From Microvirga lenta (GTDB lineage Bacteria > Pseudomonadota > Alphaproteobacteria > Rhizobiales > Beijerinckiaceae): a stretch of 64,000 nucleotides of DNA. A model generated the notes under the pieces. It searched no databases. It was given only the letters and a program-made list of their open reading frames with translations, and was not told where the DNA came from. Below are positions 47,662 to 55,677 of the stretch, piece after piece (positions within the stretch are counted from its first letter, which is position 1; each line of letters opens with the position of its first letter). Both the position numbers and the translations under genes were made by a program. The stretch is from positions 124,001 to 188,000 of the forward strand of contig NZ_JAJBBR010000005.1 in NCBI RefSeq assembly GCF_020532555.1. Direction: 5' to 3'.

Positions 47662-47805
47662 GATGCGGCGATGTGGCGAGAGCAGAGCCCTCCTGTCAAG
47701 CGGGAGCGACGCTTATTCGCGGCCGACGCCGCCTGCAAGAAACGCTCGCTCTTCCGGAAAAGACTCCCTAGAAAGGAAGCGTCAAGTCGCACCTCCCGAT
47801 GACCG

Positions 47806-49656
47806 ATGGCAAACGCAGCCTCCCACGTCAGCTTTCTCCCACCCATTCTGACCTTCTGCGGGGCTGCGGCGGTGGCTGTCCCCCTGTTCAGGCTCCTGGG
47901 CCTGAGCGCCGTCCTCGGCTATCTCGCCGCGGGGGTCGTCATCGGCCCTTCGGGCCTGGCACTGGTAGGGGATCCTCAGACCCTGGTCACGGTCGCGGAA
48001 CTCGGAGTCGTGCTCCTCCTGTTCATCATCGGGCTCGAGCTCAAGCTTTCCCATCTCTGGTCGATGAAGAGGGACATCCTGGGGCTCGGCTTCGCGCAGC
48101 TGGCGATCACCGCACTCTGCCTGGGAGGCGCGGCGCTCTATATCGGCTTCTCGCCCCATGCCGCCTTTGCCACCGGCATCGCGGTCGCGCTCTCCGCAAC
48201 CGCCATCGCGCTGCAGATGCTGGGCGAACGCAACGATCTTCAGACGCCCTACGGCCAGCGCTCCTTCGCGATCCTGCTCTTCCAGGACATCTCGGTCGTG
48301 CCGATCCTGGCGCTTCTGCCCCTCCTGGCCTCCGGCACCGGCGAGGTCCAGCATGAAAGCCTCTCCGACCGCCTGTTCGCCCTGGCCGAGGCCGTCGCCG
48401 CCATCGCCGCGGTCGTGCTGATCGGCCGCTACGGGCTGAACCCGTTCTTCCGCGTGCTCGCGCGCAGCGGCGCCCGCGAGGTGATGACCGCCTCCGCCCT
48501 CCTCGTCGTGCTGGGCGCGGCCCTGCTCATGGAGGAAGTCGGCCTGTCGATGGCGATGGGCGCCTTTCTGGCCGGGCTTCTCCTGGCCGAGTCGAACTTC
48601 CGCCACCAGCTCGAGGCGGATATCGAGCCGTTCCGGGGCATGCTGCTGGGCCTGTTCTTCATCAGCGTCGGCATGACCATCGACCTCGCCCTCGTCGGCC
48701 GGCAATGGGTTCTGTTGGCGATCGCGGCTCCGACGGTGATCCTCGCCAAGACGTTCATCATCGCCGTCCTGTCGAGGCTGTTCGGCGCCACTTGGCGCGA
48801 CGGCCTGCGGTCGGGCGTTCTGCTCTGCCCGGCGGGCGAATTCGCCTTCGTGCTCCTCCCCGTCGCGGCGGGGCTTGGTCTCATGGAACCGGAGGAGGCG
48901 CAGCTCGTGACGGCCCTGGCCGCCGTCACCATGCTGCTCGGCCCCATCGTCTCGACCCTGGTCGAGAAAATGCTGGAAAGGCGCGGCGGCGAGGCCGGGC
49001 CCGGGCTGGCGGACCCGCAGGGGCATGAAGGCGAGTTCGAGAGCCGCGTCCTCGTGATCGGCTTCGGCCGCTTCGGGCAGATCGTGAACCAGGTTCTTCT
49101 GGGCCAAGGTGTTCCGGCAACCGTCATCGACAAGGATGTGGAACGCATCCGCGATGCGGGCCGTTTCGGCCTCAAGGTCTATTACGGGGACGGCGCGCGC
49201 CTCGACGTGCTGCGCGCGGCGGGAGCCGAGAAGGCGGAAATGATCTGCGTCTGCACGGACGACCCTGAGGTGACGCTCAAGATCGTCGAGATCATCCACG
49301 AGAATTTCGGGAATGCCCGCAGCTTCGTGCGCGCCTACGACCGGATCCATGCGGTCGAGCTGATGAAGCACGACGTCGACTACCAGGTCAGGGAAGTCTT
49401 CGAATCCGCGATTGCCTTCGGCCGGGCCGCCCTCGAAGAGCTCGGGACGCCGCCCGAGATCGCCGCGGGAACCGCCGACGACATTCGCAAGCGCGACATC
49501 GCCCGGCTCGTCCTGCAGAAAGCCAGTGGCGCGATGGGCGGCGCGGAACTCGTCGTCGGGGCCAAGATCGCCCCCGAGCCTCTCCTGGCTCCCGCCGGGA
49601 AGGCTCGCGCGCTCAGCGAGGAAACGAGAGACATTCTCGGCGAAGGAGTCTTCTGA
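47806..49656 (+). CDS. CPA2-family cation:proton antiporter (KefC-like, RCK_N)
   Basis: A 616-residue membrane protein. The N-terminal ~390 residues hold about 12 helices of a Na+/H+ (K+/H+) exchanger (LSAVLGYLAAGVVIGPSGLAL, LSATAIALQMLGE, LLFQDISVVPILALLPLLAS). A cytoplasmic RCK_N (Rossmann) domain follows at about 405-530, with VIGFGRFGQIVNQVLLGQG. A C-terminal tail of about 80 residues has no obvious domain. Likely a glutathione- or NAD-regulated K+ efflux system such as KefB/KefC. It ends with TGATG, coupling it to the MATE gene. Confidence 0.9.
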   Translation: MANAASHVSFLPPILTFCGAAAVAVPLFRLLGLSAVLGYLAAGVVIGPSGLALVGDPQTLVTVAELGVVLLLFIIGLELKLSHLWSMKRDILGLGFAQLAITALCLGGAALYIGFSPHAAFATGIAVALSATAIALQMLGERNDLQTPYGQRSFAILLFQDISVVPILALLPLLASGTGEVQHESLSDRLFALAEAVAAIAAVVLIGRYGLNPFFRVLARSGAREVMTASALLVVLGAALLMEEVGLSMAMGAFLAGLLLAESNFRHQLEADIEPFRGMLLGLFFISVGMTIDLALVGRQWVLLAIAAPTVILAKTFIIAVLSRLFGATWRDGLRSGVLLCPAGEFAFVLLPVAAGLGLMEPEEAQLVTALAAVTMLLGPIVSTLVEKMLERRGGEAGPGLADPQGHEGEFESRVLVIGFGRFGQIVNQVLLGQGVPATVIDKDVERIRDAGRFGLKVYYGDGARLDVLRAAGAEKAEMICVCTDDPEVTLKIVEIIHENFGNARSFVRAYDRIHAVELMKHDVDYQVREVFESAIAFGRAALEELGTPPEIAAGTADDIRKRDIARLVLQKASGAMGGAELVVGAKIAPEPLLAPAGKARALSEETRDILGEGVF

Positions 49657-51035
49657 TGGACGCCTCCCCTGCGGGGAAAACCGCGGACGATCAGGCGGCG
49701 CTCCCTCGCTTCGTCGCAGGCTCCACCATGCGCCACGTTCTCGTGATGACGGGAACCGGGACAGCGGGCCTGATCGCGATCTTCGTCGTCGATCTCGTTT
49801 CTCTTCTCTACATCTCGTGGTTGGGGGATCCGAGTCTGACGGCGGGCGTCGGCCTTGCCACCGTGGTCATGTTCTTCACCATATCGATCAATGTGGGGCT
49901 GATGATCCCCATCGGCGCGCTCGTGTCGCGCGCCCTGGGGGCGAGGCGCCGGGAGGACGCCTGCCGTCTGGCCTCGTCCTGCACCGTTCTCATGGCCGTC
50001 GTCGCCGCCGTCGTCAGCGCGGTCGCCCTGCCGCTGCTCCCGTGGGTCCTGAAGCTTCTCGGGGCAACCGACCTGACCTATCGCGTCGCCCACGGCTTTC
50101 TCTGGATCGTGCTGCCCACCAATGTGCTGATGGCCATCGGCATGGCCCTCTCTACCGTCCTGCGCGCAGCCGGCGATGCCAAGCGCAGCATGTATGCCAC
50201 GCTTTCGGTCGCGGCCGTCACGGTCGTGCTCGATCCGATCCTGATCTTCGGCCTCGGGCTCAAGGCTAATGGCGCAGCGCTCACCATCGGTATCGCGCGG
50301 GTGGTCTATATCGCTGTCGCCTACGGCTATGTCACCCGGTTCCACAACCTGATCGCAAAGCCGCAGGTGAAGAGCATCATGGCCGATGCGAAGCCTTTCT
50401 TCGCCATCGCCGTGCCGGCCATCCTGACCAATATCGCGGCCCCCGTGGCGAACGCCTTCTTCACGAGCATCATGGCCCGCTTCGGCGACCAGGCCATCGC
50501 AGCATCGGCCATCATCGACCGGGTGACGCCCGTCGCCTTCGGCGGCCTGTTCGCCCTGGCCGGGGCGATCGGCCCGGTTCTCGGCCAGAACTGGGGCGCG
50601 CATCGCTACGACAGAATGCGGCAGACGCTGAAGGATTCGCTCACCTTCATGACCGTCTATGTCGGTTGCGTGTGGCTTCTCCTCTACCTCGTGCGCGTAC
50701 CGATCACCCAAGCCTTCCATGCCGAGGAGCTGACCGCCGAAATCGTCCAGTATTTCTGCGTGCTCAGCGGATTCATCTGGTATTTCGTCGGTCTCGTCTT
50801 CGTGGCGAACGCCTCGTTCAACAATCTCGGCTTTCCCCTGTTCTCGACATTCTTCAACTGGGGCCGCGCGACCCTGGGCATGATCCCCTTCGCCTATTTC
50901 GGCGCCGAGATCGGGGGGCCCATCGGCGCCCTGGTGGGCATCGGCCTCGGCTCCATCGCATTCGGGATTGCGGCCATCGTCACTGCGTTCTGGACAATCC
51001 GACGTCTGGAGAGGCAAGCTAGCCGGCCCTTGTAA
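49656..51035 (+). CDS. MATE-family efflux transporter
   Basis: A 459-residue MATE family multidrug/cation antiporter with 12 predicted helices in two halves (for example VDLVSLLYISWLGDPSLTAG, VTPVAFGGLFALAGAIGPVLGQNWGA). The GQNWGAHRYDRM element typical of MATE proteins is present in the second half. The ATG at 49656 shares one base with the preceding TGA (TGATG), so it is co-translated with the KefC-type antiporter. Substrate unknown. Confidence 0.9.
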   Translation: MDASPAGKTADDQAALPRFVAGSTMRHVLVMTGTGTAGLIAIFVVDLVSLLYISWLGDPSLTAGVGLATVVMFFTISINVGLMIPIGALVSRALGARRREDACRLASSCTVLMAVVAAVVSAVALPLLPWVLKLLGATDLTYRVAHGFLWIVLPTNVLMAIGMALSTVLRAAGDAKRSMYATLSVAAVTVVLDPILIFGLGLKANGAALTIGIARVVYIAVAYGYVTRFHNLIAKPQVKSIMADAKPFFAIAVPAILTNIAAPVANAFFTSIMARFGDQAIAASAIIDRVTPVAFGGLFALAGAIGPVLGQNWGAHRYDRMRQTLKDSLTFMTVYVGCVWLLLYLVRVPITQAFHAEELTAEIVQYFCVLSGFIWYFVGLVFVANASFNNLGFPLFSTFFNWGRATLGMIPFAYFGAEIGGPIGALVGIGLGSIAFGIAAIVTAFWTIRRLERQASRPL

Positions 51036-51073
51036 TCGGCAAGGCCGGGGCGAGCGCCCGGAAGGAGCCTGCG

Positions 51074-51796
51074 ATGTTCAACTGGTTCGATCTGATGCGC
51101 CAGGCCCAGACGAGTGCGGGCTTCGACATGCTGGCGCGGCAATATCACCTCTCGGGCGATCAGACTCAGAGAGCCATGGCGGCCCTGCTGCCGGCCTTCG
51201 CCATGGGACTGCAGCATGCGGCCTCGCCCAACGATCCAAGCCGGTTCATGCAGACGATGATGAGCAACGCCTACCAGAATTTCTGGCAGGGCGCGGGGCA
51301 ATCCTTCTCCGCCCAGGCGCAGCAAGAGGGAAGACGGCTGCTCGACCAGCTCTTCGGCTCCGACGACGTGACCCGCCGGGTGGCGCACCAGGCCGCCGAC
51401 TATGTCGGCGTGAGCGTGGAGACCATGCAGCAGATCCTGCCGCTCATGACCGGGATTCTCGCGGGCGGGATGTATCAGTGGATGGCGCATCAGGGCCGCG
51501 CCTTTCAGGCCGCCGCCACGCCGCAGCAGCAAGGGAGAGAAAACCCGGCCGATCCGTGGGCGCAGCTCTGGGCGATCTGGATGAATGCGGCGACGCCGGA
51601 GAAGAAGCCGGCCGCCAACCCGTTCGAGGAGATGATGGCCGGTTTCATGCAGCAGCCGGCCCCTCCCCCACCGGACCCGGCGCCATCGGCCGCGCCGTGG
51701 GACGACATGATGGAGAAGGGACGCGATATGCAGAGGCAGTATCTCGCGTCCCTCCAGTCAATTTTCGAGGATGCTTCGAAGCCTCCTGAAAAATAG
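51074..51796 (+). CDS. DUF937-type protein
   Basis: A 240-residue protein. The N-terminal MFNWFDLMRQAQTSAGFDML and SGDQTQRAMAALLPAFAMGLQHA segment resembles DUF937 (YidB-like) proteins, with a second repeat at about 95-150 (ADYVGVSVETMQQILPLMTGILAGG). The C-terminus is Pro/Ala-rich and ends SIFEDASKPPEK. No enzyme motif or signal peptide. It may bind other proteins; DUF937 members are of unknown function. It stands 38 bp after the MATE gene. Confidence 0.7.
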   Translation: MFNWFDLMRQAQTSAGFDMLARQYHLSGDQTQRAMAALLPAFAMGLQHAASPNDPSRFMQTMMSNAYQNFWQGAGQSFSAQAQQEGRRLLDQLFGSDDVTRRVAHQAADYVGVSVETMQQILPLMTGILAGGMYQWMAHQGRAFQAAATPQQQGRENPADPWAQLWAIWMNAATPEKKPAANPFEEMMAGFMQQPAPPPPDPAPSAAPWDDMMEKGRDMQRQYLASLQSIFEDASKPPEK

Positions 51797-51798
51797 CC

Positions 51799-52119
51799 TC
51801 AGGCGCAGGCCTGCTCGGGACGCGTCACCGTCGGCACCACAGGTCGGCGTGAAGGCTTCGGCCGTTCGGACCGAGCCTGCCGCTCCATGGATTGAACCAG
51901 AACCACGGACGGGTTGCGGAGCAGCGACTTCGACAATGCGCCCTGCACGTCGTCCCGGGTGAGGCCGATATCCTTCAGGAGCCGGTCGTCGAGATCCGTC
52001 AGCGCCTTGATCTCCTGGCGGTGCCGCACGTTCTTGACGAGGTTGCCGACGGCGCGGGAGATCCACTGGACGAGGACCCGCCCGGAGAAGGATGTGGTGG
52101 AACCGATGGTCTTGGCCAT
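51799..52119 (-). CDS. DUF1127-domain small protein
   Basis: A 106-residue protein with the Arg/Asp-rich DUF1127 block (ALTDLDDRLLKDIGLTRDDV, about residues 39-58). DUF1127 proteins are small, mostly 40-70 residues, and are linked to stress and phosphate responses in Rhizobiales and to RNA-binding in some. This one has an extra N-terminal stretch and a basic tail (RSERPKPSRRPVVPTV). It is convergent with the DUF937 gene with a 2 bp gap. Its promoter must lie in the 11 bp repeat array region (52140-52240). Confidence 0.8.
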   Translation of the reverse strand: MAKTIGSTTSFSGRVLVQWISRAVGNLVKNVRHRQEIKALTDLDDRLLKDIGLTRDDVQGALSKSLLRNPSVVLVQSMERQARSERPKPSRRPVVPTVTRPEQACA

Positions 52120-52170
52120 GGGAATTCTCCTCGCGCTGCATCACGTGACCGCCCTGGAACGGCAGCGAGC

Positions 52171-52236
52171 GTTCCAGGGGCGTTGCAAGCCCGTTCCAGG
52201 GGCGTTCCAGGGATGTTGCAGAAACGTTCCAAGCCG
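52171..52236 (+). repeat. 11 bp tandem array (six GTTSCA units), left copy
   Basis: Six tandem 11-base units start at 52171, 52182, 52193, 52204, 52215 and 52226, with the hexamer GTTCCA or GTTGCA at each unit start; units 1 and 3 are identical (GTTCCAGGGGC). The period matches the DNA helix, so the hexamers face one side. Two units (52193/52204) form GTTC-N7-GTTC, the LexA spacing, but with a GC-rich spacer. The array lies between the DUF1127 (minus) and LysR (plus) starts. Confidence 0.85.
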
Positions 52237-52298
52237 AGAATTCCACCTAACTTATTGAAATATAAGTAGAATTTTTCAGTTTGTATTTTTAGTGTAGC

Positions 52299-52359
52299 TT
52301 GATGATCTCATAACTTGAAACGATTGTTTGAGATATGTATCATCAAAGTCATTGATGAT
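52299..52359. promoter_or_regulatory. TTGATGAT repeat operator candidate of the LysR gene
   Basis: TTGATGAT occurs at 52299-52306 and 52352-52359, and its inverse ATCATCAA at 52339-52346. The stretch is AT-rich and lies 13-73 bp upstream of the LysR start. It is a candidate autoregulatory site. A related inverted GATGA/TCATC element is upstream of EamA (54261-54273). Confidence 0.4.
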
Positions 52360-52371
52360 GAGGCTGATCCC

Positions 52372-53262
52372 ATGCACCTTCTCGACATCGACCAGCTGCG
52401 GACCTTCGTGGCCATTGCGGATACCGGCTCGTTCACCCGGGCCGCGGAAATCGTGCACAAGACGCAGAGCGCCGTCTCCATGCAGATGAAGCGCCTGGAG
52501 GACCGGGTCGGACGCCCGATCTTCGAGCGCGACGGGCGCCTGTCGAAGCTCACCGAGGAGGGCGAGCGCCTGCTCGACTACGCCCGCCGGATCGTGCGCC
52601 TGAATGCGGAATGCATGGCCTCCTTCAACGAGAACGAGCTCAGCGGCCGCGTGCGCCTCGGGCTGCCGGATGACTACGCCGACCGCTACCTGCCGGAGAT
52701 CCTGGCGCGCTTCTCGCGCTCGAACCCCAAGGCCGAGGTGACGGTGATGTGCGAGCCCACGCACAACCTGATCGAGCGCATCCAGCACGGCGACCTGGAC
52801 CTCGCCATCATCACCCATGTGGACCGGCGCGGCCCCTCGGAGATCGTGCGCATCGAGCAGCTCCTGTGGGTCACCTCCGCCCGCCAAGGGGTGCACGAGG
52901 AAATCCCGATTCCCCTGGCGCTCGGCCGGCCCAACTGCGACTGGCGCCACTCGGCCACCGAGGCGCTGGAGAGCGCGGGCCGCGCCTTCCGCATCGCCTA
53001 TGTGAGCTGGCATTCCACCGCGGTCGGCGCGGCGGTTCTGTCGGGGTTGGCGGTGTCGGTCCTGCCGGAGAGCGCCGTGCGGCCCGGCATGCGCATCCTC
53101 GGCCCCTCGGACGGCTTCCCCGCCCTGCCTTCGTGCAAGATCGGCCTGATCCGCGCCCGCGGCGAGGAGAGCCCGCTGGCGGACGCCCTGTGCTTCCACA
53201 TCAAGCAGTCGCTGGACAATCTCGGCGCCACCCGCACCGTGGTTCCGGCGGCGGCGGAGTAA
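52372..53262 (+). CDS. LysR-family regulator (LrhA/HexA type)
   Basis: A 296-residue LysR regulator. The HTH region is DIDQLRTFVAIADTGSFTRA with QSAVSMQMKRLEDRVGRPIF. The effector domain starts RVRLGLPDDYADRYLPEIL, the block typical of the LrhA/HexA/PecT group. Start ATG 52372 is preferred over a TTG at 52315, which would extend the protein by 19 non-conserved residues through the TTGATGAT operator candidate. It is convergent with the EamA transporter with a 4 bp gap. The EamA gene is its likely partner. Confidence 0.88.
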   Translation: MHLLDIDQLRTFVAIADTGSFTRAAEIVHKTQSAVSMQMKRLEDRVGRPIFERDGRLSKLTEEGERLLDYARRIVRLNAECMASFNENELSGRVRLGLPDDYADRYLPEILARFSRSNPKAEVTVMCEPTHNLIERIQHGDLDLAIITHVDRRGPSEIVRIEQLLWVTSARQGVHEEIPIPLALGRPNCDWRHSATEALESAGRAFRIAYVSWHSTAVGAAVLSGLAVSVLPESAVRPGMRILGPSDGFPALPSCKIGLIRARGEESPLADALCFHIKQSLDNLGATRTVVPAAAE

Positions 53263-53266
53263 GGCC

Positions 53267-54202
53267 TCAGGCCTTGGCGGCCGGCCGGCGCAGGACCAGC
53301 ACGTTGCCGGTCAGCGCCAGCACCACGCCGAGGACCGCCAGCGGCGTCCAGGCATAGCCCTCGATGGCGGTCGAAACGGCGAGCGCGATGATGGGGAACA
53401 GCACCGTCGCGTAGCCCGCCCGCGCCGCGCCGAGGCGCCGCAGCAGGGTGAGGTAGCACGCGAAGGCCAGCACCGAGGCGCCGACGGCGAGATAGACCAG
53501 GGAGCCCACGTATCTCACCGTGGGCTCGATGATGAAGGCGTTGCCGCGAACGAGGTTCAGCCCGAGGAGCACCAGCGTGCCGTAGGTCATGCCCCAGGCA
53601 TTGGCCGAGAGCAGCGGCACGCCCCGGCGCTGCACCACCGTCGACATCATGTTGCCCGAGCAGAAGAACAGGGTGCCGACGACGCACAATCCCAGACCCC
53701 ACAGGGCGGCGGCGTTGAAGCCCGCTCCCGTGATCTCCGGCCAGAACAGAAGGCCGATTCCGGCAAATCCGATCGCGCCGCCCAGGGCCACCCGCGGCTC
53801 CACCTTCTGGCGGAAGAGGACGAAGCCCAGCACCAGGTTGAAGATCGAGGCGAGCGAGAACACCACGGAGAGAAGGCCCGACGGGATCGGGATCGCGCCG
53901 TAATAGAAGCAGATGAAGTTGAACGAGAACAGGCAGCACCCGAGCACCGCGAAGCGCAGGTGATCGGCGCCCGAGAAGCGCACCGGCTTTCCGGTGGCGA
54001 GCACCCAGCCCCACATGACCAGGGCGGCGAGAACGAAGCGCCACAGCACCGACATCTCCGGCGCCACCACGCCCACCTGCGCCTTCATGCCGATCCAGCT
54101 CACGCCCCAGAGCAGGACGGTGGCGACGTAGAGGCCGAAGGTGGTGCCGTCGAACCGGGCCGGGGCCGGCGCGGAGCTCTGGAGGGCGGTGGCGTGGGAC
54201 AT
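53267..54202 (-). CDS. EamA/DMT-family transporter
   Basis: A 311-residue drug/metabolite transporter with ten helices arranged as two EamA repeats (FGLYVATVLLWGVSWIGMKA, then VRYVGSLVYLAVGASVLAFA). The second repeat has LTLLRRLGAARAGYATVLFP typical of the family. Likely exports an amino acid, purine or similar. ATG 54202 is chosen; a codon at 54244 would add 14 residues with no homology. It is convergent with the LysR gene. Confidence 0.88.
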   Translation of the reverse strand: MSHATALQSSAPAPARFDGTTFGLYVATVLLWGVSWIGMKAQVGVVAPEMSVLWRFVLAALVMWGWVLATGKPVRFSGADHLRFAVLGCCLFSFNFICFYYGAIPIPSGLLSVVFSLASIFNLVLGFVLFRQKVEPRVALGGAIGFAGIGLLFWPEITGAGFNAAALWGLGLCVVGTLFFCSGNMMSTVVQRRGVPLLSANAWGMTYGTLVLLGLNLVRGNAFIIEPTVRYVGSLVYLAVGASVLAFACYLTLLRRLGAARAGYATVLFPIIALAVSTAIEGYAWTPLAVLGVVLALTGNVLVLRRPAAKA

Positions 54203-54260
54203 GAAGGCGACCTTGTTGCGAGCCTCCGATCTACGCCGGATCATGCATCAGCACAAATGA

Positions 54261-54273
54261 TGAAATGTCATCG
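54261..54273. promoter_or_regulatory. Inverted repeat upstream of EamA
   Basis: GATGA-AATG-TCATC type inverted element (about 54260-54274) about 60 bp ahead of the EamA start. It resembles the TTGATGAT motif at the LysR promoter and could be a shared LysR binding site. Confidence 0.3.
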
Positions 54274-54298
54274 GTTCCGGTTGGAACGCTGATGAAAC

Positions 54299-54364
54299 GT
54301 TCCAGCAACGGCCCTGGAATCCCTTGGAATTCCCTGCAACGCCTTGGAACGCCGTTCCAAGGCA
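54299..54364 (-). repeat. 10-11 bp array (GTTSCA units), right copy
   Basis: On the minus strand, units with the hexamer RTTSCA follow each other at about 10-11 bp: GTTCCAAGGC, GTTGCAGGGA, ATTCCAAGGG, ATTCCAGGGCC, GTTGCTGGAAC. On the plus strand TGGAAC/TGGAAT/TGCAAC start at 54315, 54325, 54335 and 54345. This is the same hexamer family as the 52171-52236 array but inverted, so the two arrays flank the LysR/EamA pair. The units are less exact than in the left array. Confidence 0.7.
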
Positions 54365-54420
54365 ACCTTCCCCTGCGGCATATCCATGGGGCAGGAGCGG
54401 GATGCGGGAAGCATCGGATG

Positions 54421-54429
54421 TTATCCACA
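54421..54429 (+). other. DnaA-box 9-mer
   Basis: TTATCCACA, the exact DnaA-box consensus, at 54421-54429, between the right GTTSCA array and an AT-rich stretch (54490-54535). Single box; no cluster seen. Probably chance or a local DnaA target. Confidence 0.3.
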
Positions 54430-54538
54430 ACCGCAAGCCGGCACATGGTCAGCGCCGCAACCGAAGCTTGACCGGGCCTCCCGCCACGCTATTATGTTCA
54501 TGTTTTGTACTCACCTGATCATATTTCATTCCTTGCCC

Positions 54539-55156
54539 ATGACCGAACCTGACACATTGCCCAAGCCGACTGAAGATCCGCTCCTTTCGGCGCCTCTCGC
54601 GGCTCCCTCCCCGGCCGTTTCGCGGAGGAATGCGACCGCCGCGAAAAGCCCGGAGCTGCGCGAGAAGCTCTCGCCCGCCCGCGTGACGCAGCTGCGCGAA
54701 CTCGTGGAGGGCACGACGAAATCCTACAAGCGCATCGGCGCGGAGCTGGGCGTGTCGCCCTCCACCATCTCGCGCTACGCGACGGACGGCGAATGGCGCC
54801 GCCCGCCCGGGGCCGCCCTTCCCGCCCGCATCGCCCGCCACCGGGACAAGACCACCGAGAAACTCTGGAAGCTCACCGCCCGCCACGTCGAAGCCCTGGA
54901 GGAGCAGGATGTCGAGCTGACACGGCGCTCGCTCCAGCCGCTCGCCAGCCTCACCCGCGCCCTCGGTGCCCTCACGCCGGCGAAGATCCCGGTCGCCCCG
55001 CTCGAGCCGGAGCACGACGCCTCTCCCGAAAAGCCCACACGCACGATCCACGAGCTTCGGGACGAACTGGCCGCGCATCTCGAGCGGATCGAGCGCGAGG
55101 AGGCGGAATACTGGGACCGGCACGCCTGGCATTTCGAGAACGGCGCAGGCATTTGA
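54539..55156 (+). CDS. Helix-turn-helix protein, function unknown
   Basis: A 205-residue hydrophilic protein. A likely HTH lies at about residues 60-86 (SYKRIGAELGVSPSTISRYA), like those of Fis/RNA polymerase sigma-like, resolvase or phage small terminase proteins. The N-terminus is Pro/Ala-rich, the C-terminal half forms charged helices (HVEALEEQDVELTRRSL, ELAAHLERIEREEAEYWDRH). No full-length family is recognised. The ATG at 54539 is preferred over a longer open frame from 54344 that runs through the array and the DnaA-box. It is divergent from EamA. Confidence 0.6.
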   Translation: MTEPDTLPKPTEDPLLSAPLAAPSPAVSRRNATAAKSPELREKLSPARVTQLRELVEGTTKSYKRIGAELGVSPSTISRYATDGEWRRPPGAALPARIARHRDKTTEKLWKLTARHVEALEEQDVELTRRSLQPLASLTRALGALTPAKIPVAPLEPEHDASPEKPTRTIHELRDELAAHLERIEREEAEYWDRHAWHFENGAGI

Positions 55157-55190
55157 AATCCGGCCCGCCGCGATGCACGACCATGCCCGA

Positions 55191-55235
55191 TCCTCATCCT
55201 GAGGCGCCGCGGAAGCGGGGTTTCGAAGGAGGATC
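55191..55235 (+). repeat. CCTGAGG-type interspersed repeat, copy 1
   Basis: TCCTCATCCTGAGGCGCCGC, then GAAGCGGGGTTTCGAAGGAGGATCC. This matches a Rhizobiales interspersed repeat whose usual form is CCTCATCCTGAGGAGCCGCG-CAGCGGCGTCTCGAAGG. Two more copies are at 55591 and 57341. Confidence 0.6.
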
Positions 55236-55435
55236 CAGGGCACGCTGGAGACGCCGCGTTCCTCCGCACCGGGGCGCGGGGGCAGTCCGGACGGAACCCG
55301 ATCGCTGAGGGGGCCGCGTTCGTCTCGGTACGAATCCCAGCCCTGCCCGACTTCGCCGGAAGCGCCACCCTGCTCTCCTCCCCACGGACCTCGGGCTTGC
55401 CAGTCGACATCTCGCACCGATGGCGTAACCGGACT

Positions 55436-55539
55436 CTCCTCCCCCTTGTGGGGAGGAGGTGGAGGTGGGGATGTGAGCGCCACACCGTCATAGGCTATCG
55501 CTCACACCCCCACCCTGGCCCTCCCCACAAGGGGGAGGG
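55436..55539 (+). repeat. Double-hairpin interspersed repeat, copy 2
   Basis: A 104 bp unit with the same ends as copy 1: the CTCCTCCCC hairpin (55436-55458) and the CCCTCCCC hairpin (55519-55539), plus the shared right flank GAGGTCGCGCT. Same orientation as copy 1. Left flank CCGGACTCTCCTCC is shared with copy 4. Confidence 0.8.
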
Positions 55540-55590
55540 AATGAGGTCGCGCTGAACACCGCCACATCCACGACGGTCGTAACCAAACTC

Positions 55591-55640
55591 CACCCTCAAC
55601 CTGAGGAGCCGCGTCAGCGGCGTCTCGAAGGGGGCTCAGG
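55591..55640 (+). repeat. CCTGAGG-type interspersed repeat, copy 2
   Basis: CACCCTCAACCTGAGGAGCC, GCGTCAGCGG, CGTCTCGAAGGGGGCTCAGG. Closer to the consensus than copy 1. It lies directly past the 3' end of the ComEA-like gene. Confidence 0.65.
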
Positions 55641-55677
55641 CAGGCACGGGAAGCACCAGCAGACTCGCCCCGGCGCC

